Shown here: positions 16,577 through 24,947 of the stretch, piece by piece
Layout: each line of letters starts with the position of its first letter
How positions within the stretch are numbered: position 1 is the stretch's first letter
DNA from: Scandinavium sp036409475
GTDB lineage: Bacteria > Pseudomonadota > Gammaproteobacteria > Enterobacterales > Enterobacteriaceae
Assembly: GCF_036409475.1 (NCBI RefSeq)
Contig: NZ_JAYRCK010000001.1
Location: 248,001-312,000, forward strand
DNA: 64,000 nt
Reading direction: 5' to 3'
Translations under genes and position numbers: made by a program
Notes under the pieces: generated by a model
Database searches by the model: none
Seen by the model: only the letters and a program-made list of their open reading frames with translations
Told to the model about the DNA's origin: nothing

Positions 16577-19500
16577 ATGCCTGAATTAGCTGAAAACCAA
16601 CGCTATACCCTGCCTGTCAAAGCAGGTGAACAACGTCTTCTGGGTGAACTGACCGGTGCCGCCTGTGCGACCGAAGTTGCTCAGATTGTGGAACGCCACA
16701 ACGGGCCCGTGGTGCTGATTGCGCCCGATATGCAAAATGCGTTGCGCCTGCATGACGAAATCAGCCAGTTCACCAATCAGATGGTGATGAATCTGGCGGA
16801 CTGGGAAACCTTGCCGTATGACAGTTTCTCTCCCCATCAGGAAATTATTTCCTCGCGCCTTTCGACGCTCTATCAGCTTCCCACCATGCAGCGCGGCGTG
16901 TTGATTGTTCCCGTTAATACTCTGATGCAACGAGTCTGCCCGCACAGCTATCTGCACGGGCATGCGCTGGTGATGAAAAAAGGTCAGCAGCTTTCGCGTG
17001 ATGCGCTTCGCGCGCAGCTCGATAGCGCGGGTTATCGCCATGTGGACCAGGTCATGGAACACGGTGAATATGCTACTCGTGGTGCGTTGTTAGATTTGTT
17101 CCCGATGGGGAGTAGTCAGCCTTATCGTCTGGACTTTTTCGATGATGAAATCGACAGCCTGCGTCTGTTTGATACCGACACTCAACGCACGCTGGAAGAA
17201 GTCGAAGCGATCAATTTATTGCCCGCTCACGAGTTCCCCACGGACAAAACCGCTATCGAGCTGTTCCGCAGCCAGTGGCGAGATAAGTTCGACGTTAAAC
17301 GCGATGCCGAACATATCTACCAGCAGGTCAGCAAAGGCACGCTGCCTGCGGGTATTGAATACTGGCAGCCCCTTTTCTTTAGCGAACCTTTGCCACCGCT
17401 GTTTAGCTATTTCCCTGCTAACACGCTGCTCGTCAGTACCGGCGATCCTGAAGCCAGCGCACAGCGTTTTGAAATCGATACGCAAGCACGTTTCGAAAAT
17501 CGTGGCGTTGACCCGATGCGCCCTCTCCTGCCACCTGCCCAGCTGTGGCTTCGTGTCGATGAGTTGTTTAGCGAGCTGAAAAAATGGCCGCGTGTGCAGC
17601 TCAAAACAGAGCAGCTCGCAGACAAAGCTGCCAACGTCAATCTTGGCTATCAAAAACTGCCAGACCTGGCGGTGCAGGCGCAGAACAAATCACCGCTCGA
17701 TAACCTTCGTCGCTTCCTTGAGTCTTTTGAAGGCCCGGTAATTTTCTCGGTCGAAAGTGAAGGCCGCCGTGAGGCGCTGGGTGAACTGCTGTCACGCATT
17801 AAGCTGGCGCCTAAACGGGTTCAGCGCCTTGACGAAGCCACGGGGAATGGTCGTTTTCTGATTACCGGCTCCGCCGAGCACGGCTATATTGATACGCTGC
17901 GCAATCGGGCGTTAATTTGCGAAAGCGATTTACTCGGCGAGCGCGTGGCTCGCAGGCGTCAGGATTCGCGTCGCACGATCAACCCGGACACGCTGATTCG
18001 CAATCTTGCCGAATTGCATGAAGGACAACCCGTTGTCCATCTGGAACATGGTGTTGGCCGGTATGCCGGCATGACGACGCTGGAAGCTGGCGGCATCACC
18101 GCTGAATATCTGATGCTCATCTATGCCAATGACGCGAAACTGTATGTTCCGGTGTCGTCGCTGCATCTGATCAGCCGTTACGCCGGTGGCGCGGAAGATA
18201 ATGCTCCGCTGCACAAACTGGGTGGCGATGCATGGGCAAGAGCGCGTCAAAAAGCGGCCGAAAAAGTTCGTGATGTCGCGGCTGAACTGCTTGATATCTA
18301 CGCGCAACGGGCGGCCAAATCAGGTTATGCCTTTAAGCACGATCGCGAGCAGTATCAACTCTTCTGCGACACCTTCCCGTTTGAAACCACGCCTGATCAG
18401 GCGCAGGCGATCAATGCGGTGCTGAGCGATATGTGCCAGCCGCTGGCGATGGACAGACTGGTGTGCGGCGACGTGGGCTTTGGTAAAACCGAAGTTGCCA
18501 TGCGCGCCGCGTTCCTGGCGGCAGAAAACAACAAACAGGTTGCCGTGCTGGTGCCGACCACCCTGCTTGCTCAGCAGCATTTCGATAACTTCCGCGATCG
18601 CTTTGCCAACTGGCCAGTGCGCATTGAGATGCTCTCACGCTTCCGCAGTGCCAAAGAGCAGACGCAGATTCTGGAACAAGCCAGTGAAGGTAAAATCGAT
18701 ATCCTGATTGGCACACATAAATTGCTGCAAAGCGACGTGAAATGGCGCGATCTCGGCTTGTTGATTGTTGATGAAGAGCACCGTTTCGGCGTGCGTCATA
18801 AAGAACGCATTAAAGCGATGCGTGCCGATGTCGACATTCTGACCCTGACGGCAACGCCGATTCCGCGTACGCTGAACATGGCGATGAGCGGCATGCGTGA
18901 CCTGTCTATTATCGCCACACCACCTGCTCGCCGTCTGGCAGTCAAAACCTTCGTGCGCGAGTATGACAATCTGGTTGTGCGCGAAGCGATTCTGCGTGAG
19001 GTGCTGCGCGGCGGTCAGGTTTATTACCTCTATAACGATGTCGAAAATATCCAGAAAGCCGCAGACCGCCTGGCAGAACTGGTGCCCGAAGCCCGTATTG
19101 CTATCGGCCATGGGCAGATGCGCGAACGCGAATTGGAACGGGTGATGAATGATTTTCACCACCAGCGTTTCAACGTGCTGGTGTGTACCACGATAATCGA
19201 AACCGGGATCGACATTCCGACGGCCAACACCATCATCATTGAACGCGCTGACCACTTCGGCCTTGCTCAGTTGCATCAGTTACGTGGTCGCGTTGGGCGT
19301 TCTCATCACCAGGCCTACGCATGGCTGCTGACGCCGCATCCAAAAGCCATGACCACCGACGCGCAAAAACGTCTGGAAGCCATCGCCTCTCTGGAAGATT
19401 TAGGCGCAGGCTTTGCGCTCGCAACCCATGACCTCGAAATTCGTGGCGCGGGTGAGTTGCTGGGTGAAGATCAGAGCGGTTCGATGGAAACCATTGGCTT

Positions 19501-20032
19501 CTCGCTGTACATGGAACTGCTGGAAAATGCGGTGGATGCGCTGAAAGCGGGCCGTGAGCCGTCGCTGGAAGATCTCACCAGCCAGCAGACCGAAGTTGAG
19601 CTGCGTATGCCGTCATTGCTGCCGGACGATTTTATTCCGGACGTTAACACCCGCCTCTCTTTCTACAAGCGTATCGCCAGTGCCAAAGGCGAGCAGGAGC
19701 TCGATGAGCTGAAAGTTGAGCTTATCGACCGCTTCGGCCTGCTGCCGGATGCCGCACGTAACCTACTGGATATTGCTCGTCTTCGCCAGCAGGCGCAGAA
19801 ACTGGGCATTCGCAAGCTTGAAGGGAATGAGAAAGGCGGCGTGATTGAATTCAATGAAAAGAATCACGTGAATCCTGCCTGGCTTATTGGCCTGTTGCAG
19901 AAGCAGCCTCAGCACTATCGTCTTGATGGGCCGACTCGCCTGAAGTTCTTCCAGGAACTGGCCGAGCGTAAAGCCCGAATGGAGTGGGTGCGCAACTTTA
20001 TGCAGCAGCTTGAAGAGAACGCTGTTGCCTGA
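16577..20032 (+). CDS. mfd: Transcription-repair coupling factor Mfd
   Basis: Mfd is a DNA translocase that removes RNA polymerase stalled at lesions and recruits UvrA to the template strand. The 1151 residues show an N-terminal UvrB-homology module, an RNA-polymerase-interaction domain around residues 480-545 (VVHLEHGVGRYAGM begins this part), RecG-type motor lobes with Walker A GDVGFGKTE (about 629-637) and DEEH (about 731), the translocation motif region RGRVGRSHH, and a C-terminal domain ending at LEENAVA. A GC stem-loop follows the stop at 20040-20061. Confidence 0.98.
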   Translation: MPELAENQRYTLPVKAGEQRLLGELTGAACATEVAQIVERHNGPVVLIAPDMQNALRLHDEISQFTNQMVMNLADWETLPYDSFSPHQEIISSRLSTLYQLPTMQRGVLIVPVNTLMQRVCPHSYLHGHALVMKKGQQLSRDALRAQLDSAGYRHVDQVMEHGEYATRGALLDLFPMGSSQPYRLDFFDDEIDSLRLFDTDTQRTLEEVEAINLLPAHEFPTDKTAIELFRSQWRDKFDVKRDAEHIYQQVSKGTLPAGIEYWQPLFFSEPLPPLFSYFPANTLLVSTGDPEASAQRFEIDTQARFENRGVDPMRPLLPPAQLWLRVDELFSELKKWPRVQLKTEQLADKAANVNLGYQKLPDLAVQAQNKSPLDNLRRFLESFEGPVIFSVESEGRREALGELLSRIKLAPKRVQRLDEATGNGRFLITGSAEHGYIDTLRNRALICESDLLGERVARRRQDSRRTINPDTLIRNLAELHEGQPVVHLEHGVGRYAGMTTLEAGGITAEYLMLIYANDAKLYVPVSSLHLISRYAGGAEDNAPLHKLGGDAWARARQKAAEKVRDVAAELLDIYAQRAAKSGYAFKHDREQYQLFCDTFPFETTPDQAQAINAVLSDMCQPLAMDRLVCGDVGFGKTEVAMRAAFLAAENNKQVAVLVPTTLLAQQHFDNFRDRFANWPVRIEMLSRFRSAKEQTQILEQASEGKIDILIGTHKLLQSDVKWRDLGLLIVDEEHRFGVRHKERIKAMRADVDILTLTATPIPRTLNMAMSGMRDLSIIATPPARRLAVKTFVREYDNLVVREAILREVLRGGQVYYLYNDVENIQKAADRLAELVPEARIAIGHGQMRERELERVMNDFHHQRFNVLVCTTIIETGIDIPTANTIIIERADHFGLAQLHQLRGRVGRSHHQAYAWLLTPHPKAMTTDAQKRLEAIASLEDLGAGFALATHDLEIRGAGELLGEDQSGSMETIGFSLYMELLENAVDALKAGREPSLEDLTSQQTEVELRMPSLLPDDFIPDVNTRLSFYKRIASAKGEQELDELKVELIDRFGLLPDAARNLLDIARLRQQAQKLGIRKLEGNEKGGVIEFNEKNHVNPAWLIGLLQKQPQHYRLDGPTRLKFFQELAERKARMEWVRNFMQQLEENAVA

Positions 20033-20039
20033 TTCCCTT

Positions 20040-20061
20040 CCCGGCGGCGTCTGTCGCCGGG
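20040..20061 (+). terminator. Stem-loop after mfd
   Basis: CCCGGCG (20040-20046) pairs with CGCCGGG (20055-20061). It lies within 10 bp of the mfd stop. There is no long T-tract, so termination is plausible but not certain. Confidence 0.45.
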
Positions 20062-20174
20062 ACTGCTCCCCCCGCGTCTTTACACACTCTTTGCAATTCA
20101 CTGAAACGTCCAGACACAGCCTGATGCCATAATGAGGGTCTCTCCTGCTTAATCACCATTATGGATGTGCTGTG

Positions 20175-21140
20175 ATGATGATTCAATCGCGTTTCCTGCG
20201 GCTGATGGCGCTGTTTGCCCTCGCTGCAACTGTGGCTGTGACTTTACCCGCACGCGCCAATACCTGGCCTCTTCCACCTGCTGGCAGCCGTCTGGTCGGT
20301 GAAAACCGTTTTCACGTTGTCGCTAACGATGGCGGCTCTCTGGAAGCTATCGCGAAAAAATACAATGTCGGTTTTTTGGCTTTGCTTCAGGCGAACCCCG
20401 GCGTTGATCCGTATGTTCCACGCGCCGGCAGCGTGCTGACCATTCCGCTGCAAACTCTGCTGCCTGATGCGCCACGAGAAGGCATGGTGATTAACCTTGC
20501 CGAGCTGCGTCTCTATTATTACCCGCCGGGCAAAAACAGCGTCACGGTTTACCCGATTGGCATCGGCCAGTTGGGAGGCGACACACTGACGCCAACCATG
20601 GTGACCACGGTATCCGATAAGCGCGCTAATCCTACGTGGACGCCAACGGCCAACATCCGCGCCCGATACAAGGCCAACGGGATTAATTTACCTGCCGTAG
20701 TGCCTGCCGGGCCAGATAACCCGATGGGCCATCACGCTATTCGCTTGTCGGCCTATGGCGGTGTGTATCTGCTGCACGGGACTAACGCTGACTTCGGTAT
20801 TGGCATGCGTGTGAGCTCCGGCTGTATCCGTCTGCGTGATGGCGACATCGAAACGCTGTTCAGGCAAGTGACGCCAGGCACCAAAGTGAACATCATCAAT
20901 ACGCCAATCAAGGCGTCCGTTGAGCCAAACGGTGTACACCTTGTGGAAGTGCATCAGCCGCTGTCCAGACATATCAATGATGATCCGCAGGTGTTGCCCA
21001 TCACGCTCAGCAGCACAATGCAGGCCTTCAAAAATTCCGCACAGACAGATGCATCGGTGATGGAACATGTGATGGAAGTGCGTTCGGGTATACCTGTGGA
21101 TGTCACCACTCACGGTGAAGCAACGGCACAAACGCTATAA
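20175..21140 (+). CDS. ldtC: L,D-transpeptidase LdtC (YcfS)
   Basis: LdtC attaches Braun lipoprotein (Lpp) to meso-diaminopimelate of peptidoglycan in the periplasm. The protein from ATG 20175 (MMIQSRFLRL) has 321 residues. It has a signal peptide ending near PARA, a LysM-like segment (FHVVANDGGSLEAIAKKYNV) and a YkuD catalytic domain with HGTNADFGIG and the catalytic Cys near residue 217 in VSSGCIRLRDGD. A GTG one codon upstream is also in frame, and a third ATG directly follows, so the exact start is uncertain by one or two codons. A dispersed hairpin repeat begins 57 bp after the stop. Confidence 0.96.
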   Translation: MMIQSRFLRLMALFALAATVAVTLPARANTWPLPPAGSRLVGENRFHVVANDGGSLEAIAKKYNVGFLALLQANPGVDPYVPRAGSVLTIPLQTLLPDAPREGMVINLAELRLYYYPPGKNSVTVYPIGIGQLGGDTLTPTMVTTVSDKRANPTWTPTANIRARYKANGINLPAVVPAGPDNPMGHHAIRLSAYGGVYLLHGTNADFGIGMRVSSGCIRLRDGDIETLFRQVTPGTKVNIINTPIKASVEPNGVHLVEVHQPLSRHINDDPQVLPITLSSTMQAFKNSAQTDASVMEHVMEVRSGIPVDVTTHGEATAQTL

Positions 21141-21160
21141 ACCGCCCCTTTCTGAGAACA

Positions 21161-21189
21161 AAAAAAAGACCACGACAAATGTCGTGGTC
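21161..21189. terminator. Bidirectional terminator stem of ldtC/bhsA
   Basis: GACCACGAC (21168-21176) and GTCGTGGTC (21181-21189) form a perfect 9-bp stem with a 4-nt loop. Read on the minus strand it is followed by a T-run (complement of A at 21160-21167), so it can end bhsA transcription. On the plus strand the matching T-run now lies at 21334-21339, displaced by the inserted repeat. Confidence 0.85.
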
Positions 21190-21196
21190 TCAGACT

Positions 21197-21332
21197 GCTG
21201 ACAAAGAAGGAAAAAGCGTGGTTTTTCCTTCTTTGTGGTGAGCAGCCGAAAATCAATAAATTGATTTTCCTTGTTTTTTTATTCGGTACCCTATGACAAA
21301 TCTCATTCGTTAGAGGTTTGTCATCACTCTCG
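21197..21332. repeat. Triple-hairpin dispersed repeat, copy A
   Basis: A 136-bp unit with three consecutive palindromes: ACAAAGAAGGAAAAA paired with TTTTTCCTTCTTTGT (15 bp), GAAAATCAAT with ATTGATTTTC (10 bp), and ATGACAAATCTC with GAGGTTTGTCAT (12 bp including one G-T pair). The same unit recurs inverted at 37686-37821, and its first two hairpins recur at about 56302-56389. This copy sits between the stem and the T-run of the ldtC terminator. No coding potential. I do not recognise a named family. Confidence 0.9.
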
Positions 21333-21378
21333 TCTTTTTTATGGCAGTGGCATTGCCAAGGGTTAAATAAGGAGGGCC

Positions 21379-21636
21379 TTATTTATAAATTACCGCAGTC
21401 CCGTGCAGGGAATTTGGACCGGTAACTGAGGTAATACGGAATGATTTGGCGCCCATGGCGTCTGCTTTCTGTGCCAACTGGTCTTCCAGAGAACCCAGGT
21501 TGGTGCCTGCGTCAGCAGAGATAACGCCGACTTTGTGTTGGTCAACCGGTGTGGACTGAACTTCTACCGCTGCGAAGCTTGCGAATGACAGTGAACTCAG
21601 GACGGCAGCAACAGCGAAAGTTTTGATGCTTTTCAT
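21379..21636 (-). CDS. bhsA: BhsA-type stress-induced outer-membrane protein (YcfR)
   Basis: BhsA is a small DUF1471/YhcN-family protein linked in E. coli to copper permeability, biofilm formation and multiple stress resistance. The 85 residues comprise a signal peptide cleaved after SFASFA and a mature domain beginning AVEVQST, with the conserved ADAMGAKSFRITSV and GTAVIYK end. It is divergent from its presumed repressor gene comR. A small stem-loop (21365-21384) overlaps the stop codon. Confidence 0.95.
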   Translation of the reverse strand: MKSIKTFAVAAVLSSLSFASFAAVEVQSTPVDQHKVGVISADAGTNLGSLEDQLAQKADAMGAKSFRITSVTGPNSLHGTAVIYK

Positions 21637-21708
21637 GATTTTTTACCTTTGCAGATGAATTTTGCCGGGTCGTTATTATTAACTTAACGATCGATAGGGA
21701 AATAATAG

Positions 21709-21724
21709 TGTGATCTGAATCACG
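21709..21724 (-). promoter_or_regulatory. CRP-like site upstream of bhsA
   Basis: TGTGA-TCTGAA-TCACG is close to the CRP consensus TGTGA-N6-TCACA, with one mismatch. It lies about 75 bp upstream of the bhsA start in the bhsA-comR divergent gap. CRP control of bhsA is an inference from the motif only. Confidence 0.4.
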
Positions 21725-21839
21725 CGTCAACGGATTTTTATAATGATGATTATATAAATAATTTATCTCTTATTTTTCATATCGATATGAGAATTTTATT
21801 TTGTCTCATCCGGCGCTGGTTATGCTGAGGGTTTATTTT

Positions 21840-21854
21840 TATAATGAACGTTCA
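21840..21854 (+). promoter_or_regulatory. comR promoter -10 and palindromic operator candidate
   Basis: TATAAT (21840-21845) overlaps a perfect 10-bp palindrome TGAACGTTCA (21845-21854), 27 bp before the comR start. A palindrome over the -10 of a TetR-family gene is a typical autoregulatory operator. It could also serve bhsA. The binding protein is inferred, not shown. Confidence 0.45.
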
Positions 21855-21881
21855 ACACATCCATAGAGGTACAACGGCACC

Positions 21882-22517
21882 ATGACAACTGACGTTGCAA
21901 GTTGCGTAAAAAAAAGCCGTGGCCGACCAAAAGTGTTCGACAGGGAAGCGGCGCTCGATAAGGCCATGACACTCTTCTGGCAGCACGGCTATGAAGCAAC
22001 ATCACTCGCGGATTTAGTGGAAGCGACAGGTGCGAAAGCCCCGACGCTGTACGCAGAATTCGTCAACAAAGAAGGCCTGTTCCGGGCTGTTCTGGATCGC
22101 TATATCTCACGCTTTGCCGATAAGCACGAAGCTCAACTTTTTTGTGAAGAGAAGCCGGTAGAACAAGCGCTACGTGATTATTTCAGCGCTGTGGCCACTT
22201 GCTTTACCAGCAAAGACACCCCGGCTGGTTGCTTCATGATTAACACCTCGGCGACGCTTGCGGCCTCGTCGAAGGACATTGCGCGAACGATAAAATCTCG
22301 CCACGCAATGCAGGAAAAAACACTCTGCGAGTTTCTGACCCAACGTCAGGCCCGCGGTGAAATCCCTGCCGATAAGCCCGTTTGCGAACTGGCCCTGTTC
22401 CTGAGCTGCATTCTGCAAGGGATGTCCATCAGCGCGCGTGAAGGCGCAAGCTACGAATCGCTGATGAAGATAACGGACACCACGTTACGACTGTGGCCAC
22501 AGATGCTGAAAATCTGA
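21882..22517 (+). CDS. comR: TetR-family repressor ComR (YcfQ)
   Basis: ComR represses bhsA (also called comC) in E. coli and responds to copper. The 211 residues begin with a basic KKSRGRPKVFD segment and a helix-turn-helix (about residues 20-65: YEATSLADLVEATGAKAPTLYAEF). A C-terminal ligand and dimer domain with several cysteines follows. Divergence from bhsA fits a local regulator-target pair. Confidence 0.93.
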   Translation: MTTDVASCVKKSRGRPKVFDREAALDKAMTLFWQHGYEATSLADLVEATGAKAPTLYAEFVNKEGLFRAVLDRYISRFADKHEAQLFCEEKPVEQALRDYFSAVATCFTSKDTPAGCFMINTSATLAASSKDIARTIKSRHAMQEKTLCEFLTQRQARGEIPADKPVCELALFLSCILQGMSISAREGASYESLMKITDTTLRLWPQMLKI

Positions 22518-22535
22518 TTGCGACAACAGCTGCCA

Positions 22536-22612
22536 TGCCGGGTGGCGGCTTCGCCTTACGCCGGCCTACGACACGCACCAGGCCTGGCAAGCGCAGCGTC
22601 GCAGGGCAATGA
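22536..22612. repeat. REP-type palindromes after comR
   Basis: GCCGGGTGGCGGCTTCGCC ... CCGGCCTACG and a related unit (GGCCTGGCAAGCGCAGCG ... CAGGGCA) lie between the convergent genes comR and ycfJ. They match the general REP/BIME pattern seen elsewhere in the window. Confidence 0.75.
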
Positions 22613-22618
22613 GCCATA

Positions 22619-22652
22619 AAAAAGGCCCCTCAGCCTGAGCGAATGAGGGGCC
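22619..22652 (-). terminator. Intrinsic terminator of ycfJ
   Basis: GGCCCCTCA (22624-22632) and TGAGGGGCC (22644-22652) form a 9-bp GC-rich stem. On the minus strand it is followed by a T-run (complement of the A-run at 22618-22623). It lies about 22 bp downstream of the ycfJ stop. Confidence 0.9.
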
Positions 22653-22674
22653 AATTAACAGATAAACTGCTTTT

Positions 22675-23214
22675 TTAGGCTTTGTTAGTCAAAACCAGCT
22701 GACCATTGCTGTCGAGTGGGATCTGAGTACCAGGATCTTTATCCATACGGATTTTCCCCTGCTGATCGCCAATTTTGTAGGTCACATCGTAACCCAACAT
22801 CTTATCTGACTTGTCGTACACGGTTTTACAGCGCTGCTGCGTGGTGGTGTACGTATCGTTATCCTGCATCGAACCCTGAATCTGGTTACCCGCATAACCG
22901 CCGCCTAACGCCCCAGCGATGGTGGCAACATCTTTACCACGTCCACCCCCAAACTGATGGCCAATCACGCCACCCGCTACGGCACCGAGCACTGAACCGG
23001 CGATACGGTTTTCATCCTGAACCGGACGGCGATGCGTCACCGCAACGTTCCGACATTCCTGACGAGGTGTTTTCACTGACTCTTTAATGGGCGTTGCAGA
23101 GATAACCTGCGCATATTGTGGGCCACGATCAAGCACGTTAAGACTGGCCACCGCCGCCACACCCAGCGCAGCAGCTACGCCAATCCCTATACCCGCTAAC
23201 ATTGATTTATTCAC
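22675..23214 (-). CDS. ycfJ: YcfJ, glycine-zipper 2TM-domain envelope protein
   Basis: The 179-residue protein matches E. coli YcfJ in length and sequence. It has an N-terminal signal or anchor segment (MLAGIGIGVAAALGVAAVAS), a conserved Cys-containing stretch (TPRQECRNVAVTHRRPVQDE) and a glycine-zipper region (GSVLGAVAGGVIGHQFGGG, GALGGGYAGNQIQG). The C-terminal domain contains GYDVTYKIGDQQGKIRM. The precise function is not established; envelope stress and biofilm roles have been suggested for the family. Confidence 0.92.
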   Translation of the reverse strand: MNKSMLAGIGIGVAAALGVAAVASLNVLDRGPQYAQVISATPIKESVKTPRQECRNVAVTHRRPVQDENRIAGSVLGAVAGGVIGHQFGGGRGKDVATIAGALGGGYAGNQIQGSMQDNDTYTTTQQRCKTVYDKSDKMLGYDVTYKIGDQQGKIRMDKDPGTQIPLDSNGQLVLTNKA

Positions 23215-23370
23215 GGGAGTTCCTCCTTTGTTGCTGTTGGTAACAATTTTGCAACCAGAAGGTGAAGTTGGATATAAGAAAACCCCTGAAAAAATCGCCG
23301 GGAAACGGCGGATTCGAGCGATTCAGAGCATTCTGAAGGAGAGAAACTGGATTTTAAAGAGGTAGAAAAG

Positions 23371-23399
23371 ATGCCGGTGGCGCAGCGCCACCGGGCATT
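23371..23399. repeat. REP-like palindrome downstream of ndh
   Basis: ATGCCGGTGGCGCAGCGCCA followed by CCGGGCAT forms a compact GC-rich hairpin 7 bp after the ndh stop on the minus strand. It probably serves as a 3'-end structure for ndh. Confidence 0.75.
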
Positions 23400-23405
23400 A
23401 GGCAA

Positions 23406-24710
23406 TCAGTGCAGTTTAAGGCGAGGACGGATCACGCGGTTGATGCTACCCACCAGCATCATCAACCCGGTTTTGAAGTAACCGTGCAGTGCAATCTGGT
23501 GCATACGGTACAGGGAAATGTACACGAAGCGGGCAATGCGCCCTTCTACCATCATTGAGCCGCGCATCAGGTTACCCATCAGGCTGCCGACGGTCGAGTA
23601 GTTCGACAATGAAACCAGCGAGCCGTGATCTTTATAGGTGTACGCCTTCAGCGGCTTGCCTTTGCTCTGTGCCAGGATGTTGTTCAGCGCGCAGGTCGCC
23701 ATCTGGTGAGCAGCCTGAGCACGCGGTGGCACGAAGCCGCCTTCTGGGCGAGCACAAGAGGCGCAGTCACCAATCGCGTAGATATCAGCATCACGGGTGG
23801 TTTGCAGCGTTGGCTCGACCACCAGCTGGTTGATGCGGTTGGTTTCCAGACCGCCGATGTCTTTCATGAAATCAGGCGCTTTGATGCCCGCCGCCCACAC
23901 CATCAGATCGGCATTGATGTACTCACCTTCTTTGGTGTGCAAACCGCCTGCATCGGCGCTGGTGACCATGGTCTGCGTCAGTACGCGTACGCCCATTTTG
24001 GTCAGTTCGCTGTGCGCTGCACCGGAAATACGTGGCGGCAGTGCAGGCAGAATACGTTCCCCTGCTTCCACCAGCGTGACGTTCAGCGCTTCGTTGGTCA
24101 GCCCTTTGTAACCGTAGCTGTGAAGCTGCTTCACCGCGTTATGCAGCTCTGCGGAAAGCTCGACGCCCGTGGCACCACCGCCAACAATGGCGATATTTAC
24201 CTTACCGTTGGCGCCCAGGTTACTGGAGTGCTTGAGGAACAGGTTGAGCATTTCCTGATGGAAACGGCGCGCCTGATGCGGGTTATCGAGGAAAATGCAG
24301 TTCTCTTTCACGCCCGGCGTATTGAAGTCATTAGAGGTACTGCCCAGCGCCATCACCAGCGTGTCGTACGGCAGCTTGCGCTCGGGTACCAGCAGCTCGC
24401 CTTTTTCGTCACGCAGTTCAGCCAGCGTCAGGGTTTTGGTCTCACGGTTGATATCCACCACGGAGCCCAGCTGGAACTGGAAATGGTGGTTACGCGCATG
24501 GGCCAGGTAGCTCAGCGCATCCACGCCCTCATCCAGAGAACCGGTGGCAACTTCGTGCAGCAGCGGTTTCCACAGATGGCTGTGATTACGATCGACCAGC
24601 GTGATTTTCGCTTTTTTGCCACGGCCAAGCTTCCGACCCAACTGAGTCGCCAGCTCAAGCCCGCCAGCACCACCGCCCACAATCACAATCTTTTTCAATG
24701 GTGTAGTCAA
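23406..24710 (-). CDS. ndh: NADH dehydrogenase II (NDH-2)
   Basis: Ndh is a single-subunit FAD enzyme that transfers electrons from NADH to quinone on the inner-membrane inner face without pumping protons. The 434-residue length is identical to E. coli. It has the N-terminal FAD dinucleotide fold IVIVGGGAGGLE, a second NADH fold IVGGGATGVELSAEL near residue 175, and the AIGDCASC motif near residue 310 that contacts FAD. The C-terminal amphipathic part mediates membrane binding. A perfect FNR box lies upstream, fitting anaerobic repression. Confidence 0.98.
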   Translation of the reverse strand: MTTPLKKIVIVGGGAGGLELATQLGRKLGRGKKAKITLVDRNHSHLWKPLLHEVATGSLDEGVDALSYLAHARNHHFQFQLGSVVDINRETKTLTLAELRDEKGELLVPERKLPYDTLVMALGSTSNDFNTPGVKENCIFLDNPHQARRFHQEMLNLFLKHSSNLGANGKVNIAIVGGGATGVELSAELHNAVKQLHSYGYKGLTNEALNVTLVEAGERILPALPPRISGAAHSELTKMGVRVLTQTMVTSADAGGLHTKEGEYINADLMVWAAGIKAPDFMKDIGGLETNRINQLVVEPTLQTTRDADIYAIGDCASCARPEGGFVPPRAQAAHQMATCALNNILAQSKGKPLKAYTYKDHGSLVSLSNYSTVGSLMGNLMRGSMMVEGRIARFVYISLYRMHQIALHGYFKTGLMMLVGSINRVIRPRLKLH

Positions 24711-24845
24711 CGTGACCCCCTCAAATTATTAACCAATTGTTAATTAAAAGTTATTAAAATAACCTTTAATTAACAACAGGTTACTGCGCCTGAAAACGTA
24801 ACTTCAGCGAAGAATACCATGGGAGGTGCATTGGTCATACCAAAA

Positions 24846-24859
24846 TTGATATGAATCAA
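24846..24859 (-). promoter_or_regulatory. FNR box upstream of ndh
   Basis: TTGAT-ATGA-ATCAA is an exact match to the FNR consensus TTGAT-N4-ATCAA. It lies about 140 bp upstream of the ndh start. E. coli ndh is repressed anaerobically by FNR, so this is the expected operator. Confidence 0.85.
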
Positions 24860-24910
24860 GTTTTGCCGATGAAATGTTGAGCAAGTGTAGTGGATAAGCG
24901 GGAGTTTAGG

Positions 24911-24938
24911 TGCCCGGTGAACAGGATGCCACCGGGCA
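24911..24938. repeat. REP-like palindrome between ycfP and ndh
   Basis: TGCCCGGTG and CACCGGGCA (with TGAACAGGATGC-type spacing) form a hairpin 10 bp after the ycfP stop. It is probably a 3'-end structure for the nagZ-ycfP transcript. Confidence 0.75.
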
Positions 24939-24947
24939 AAAGCGGGA

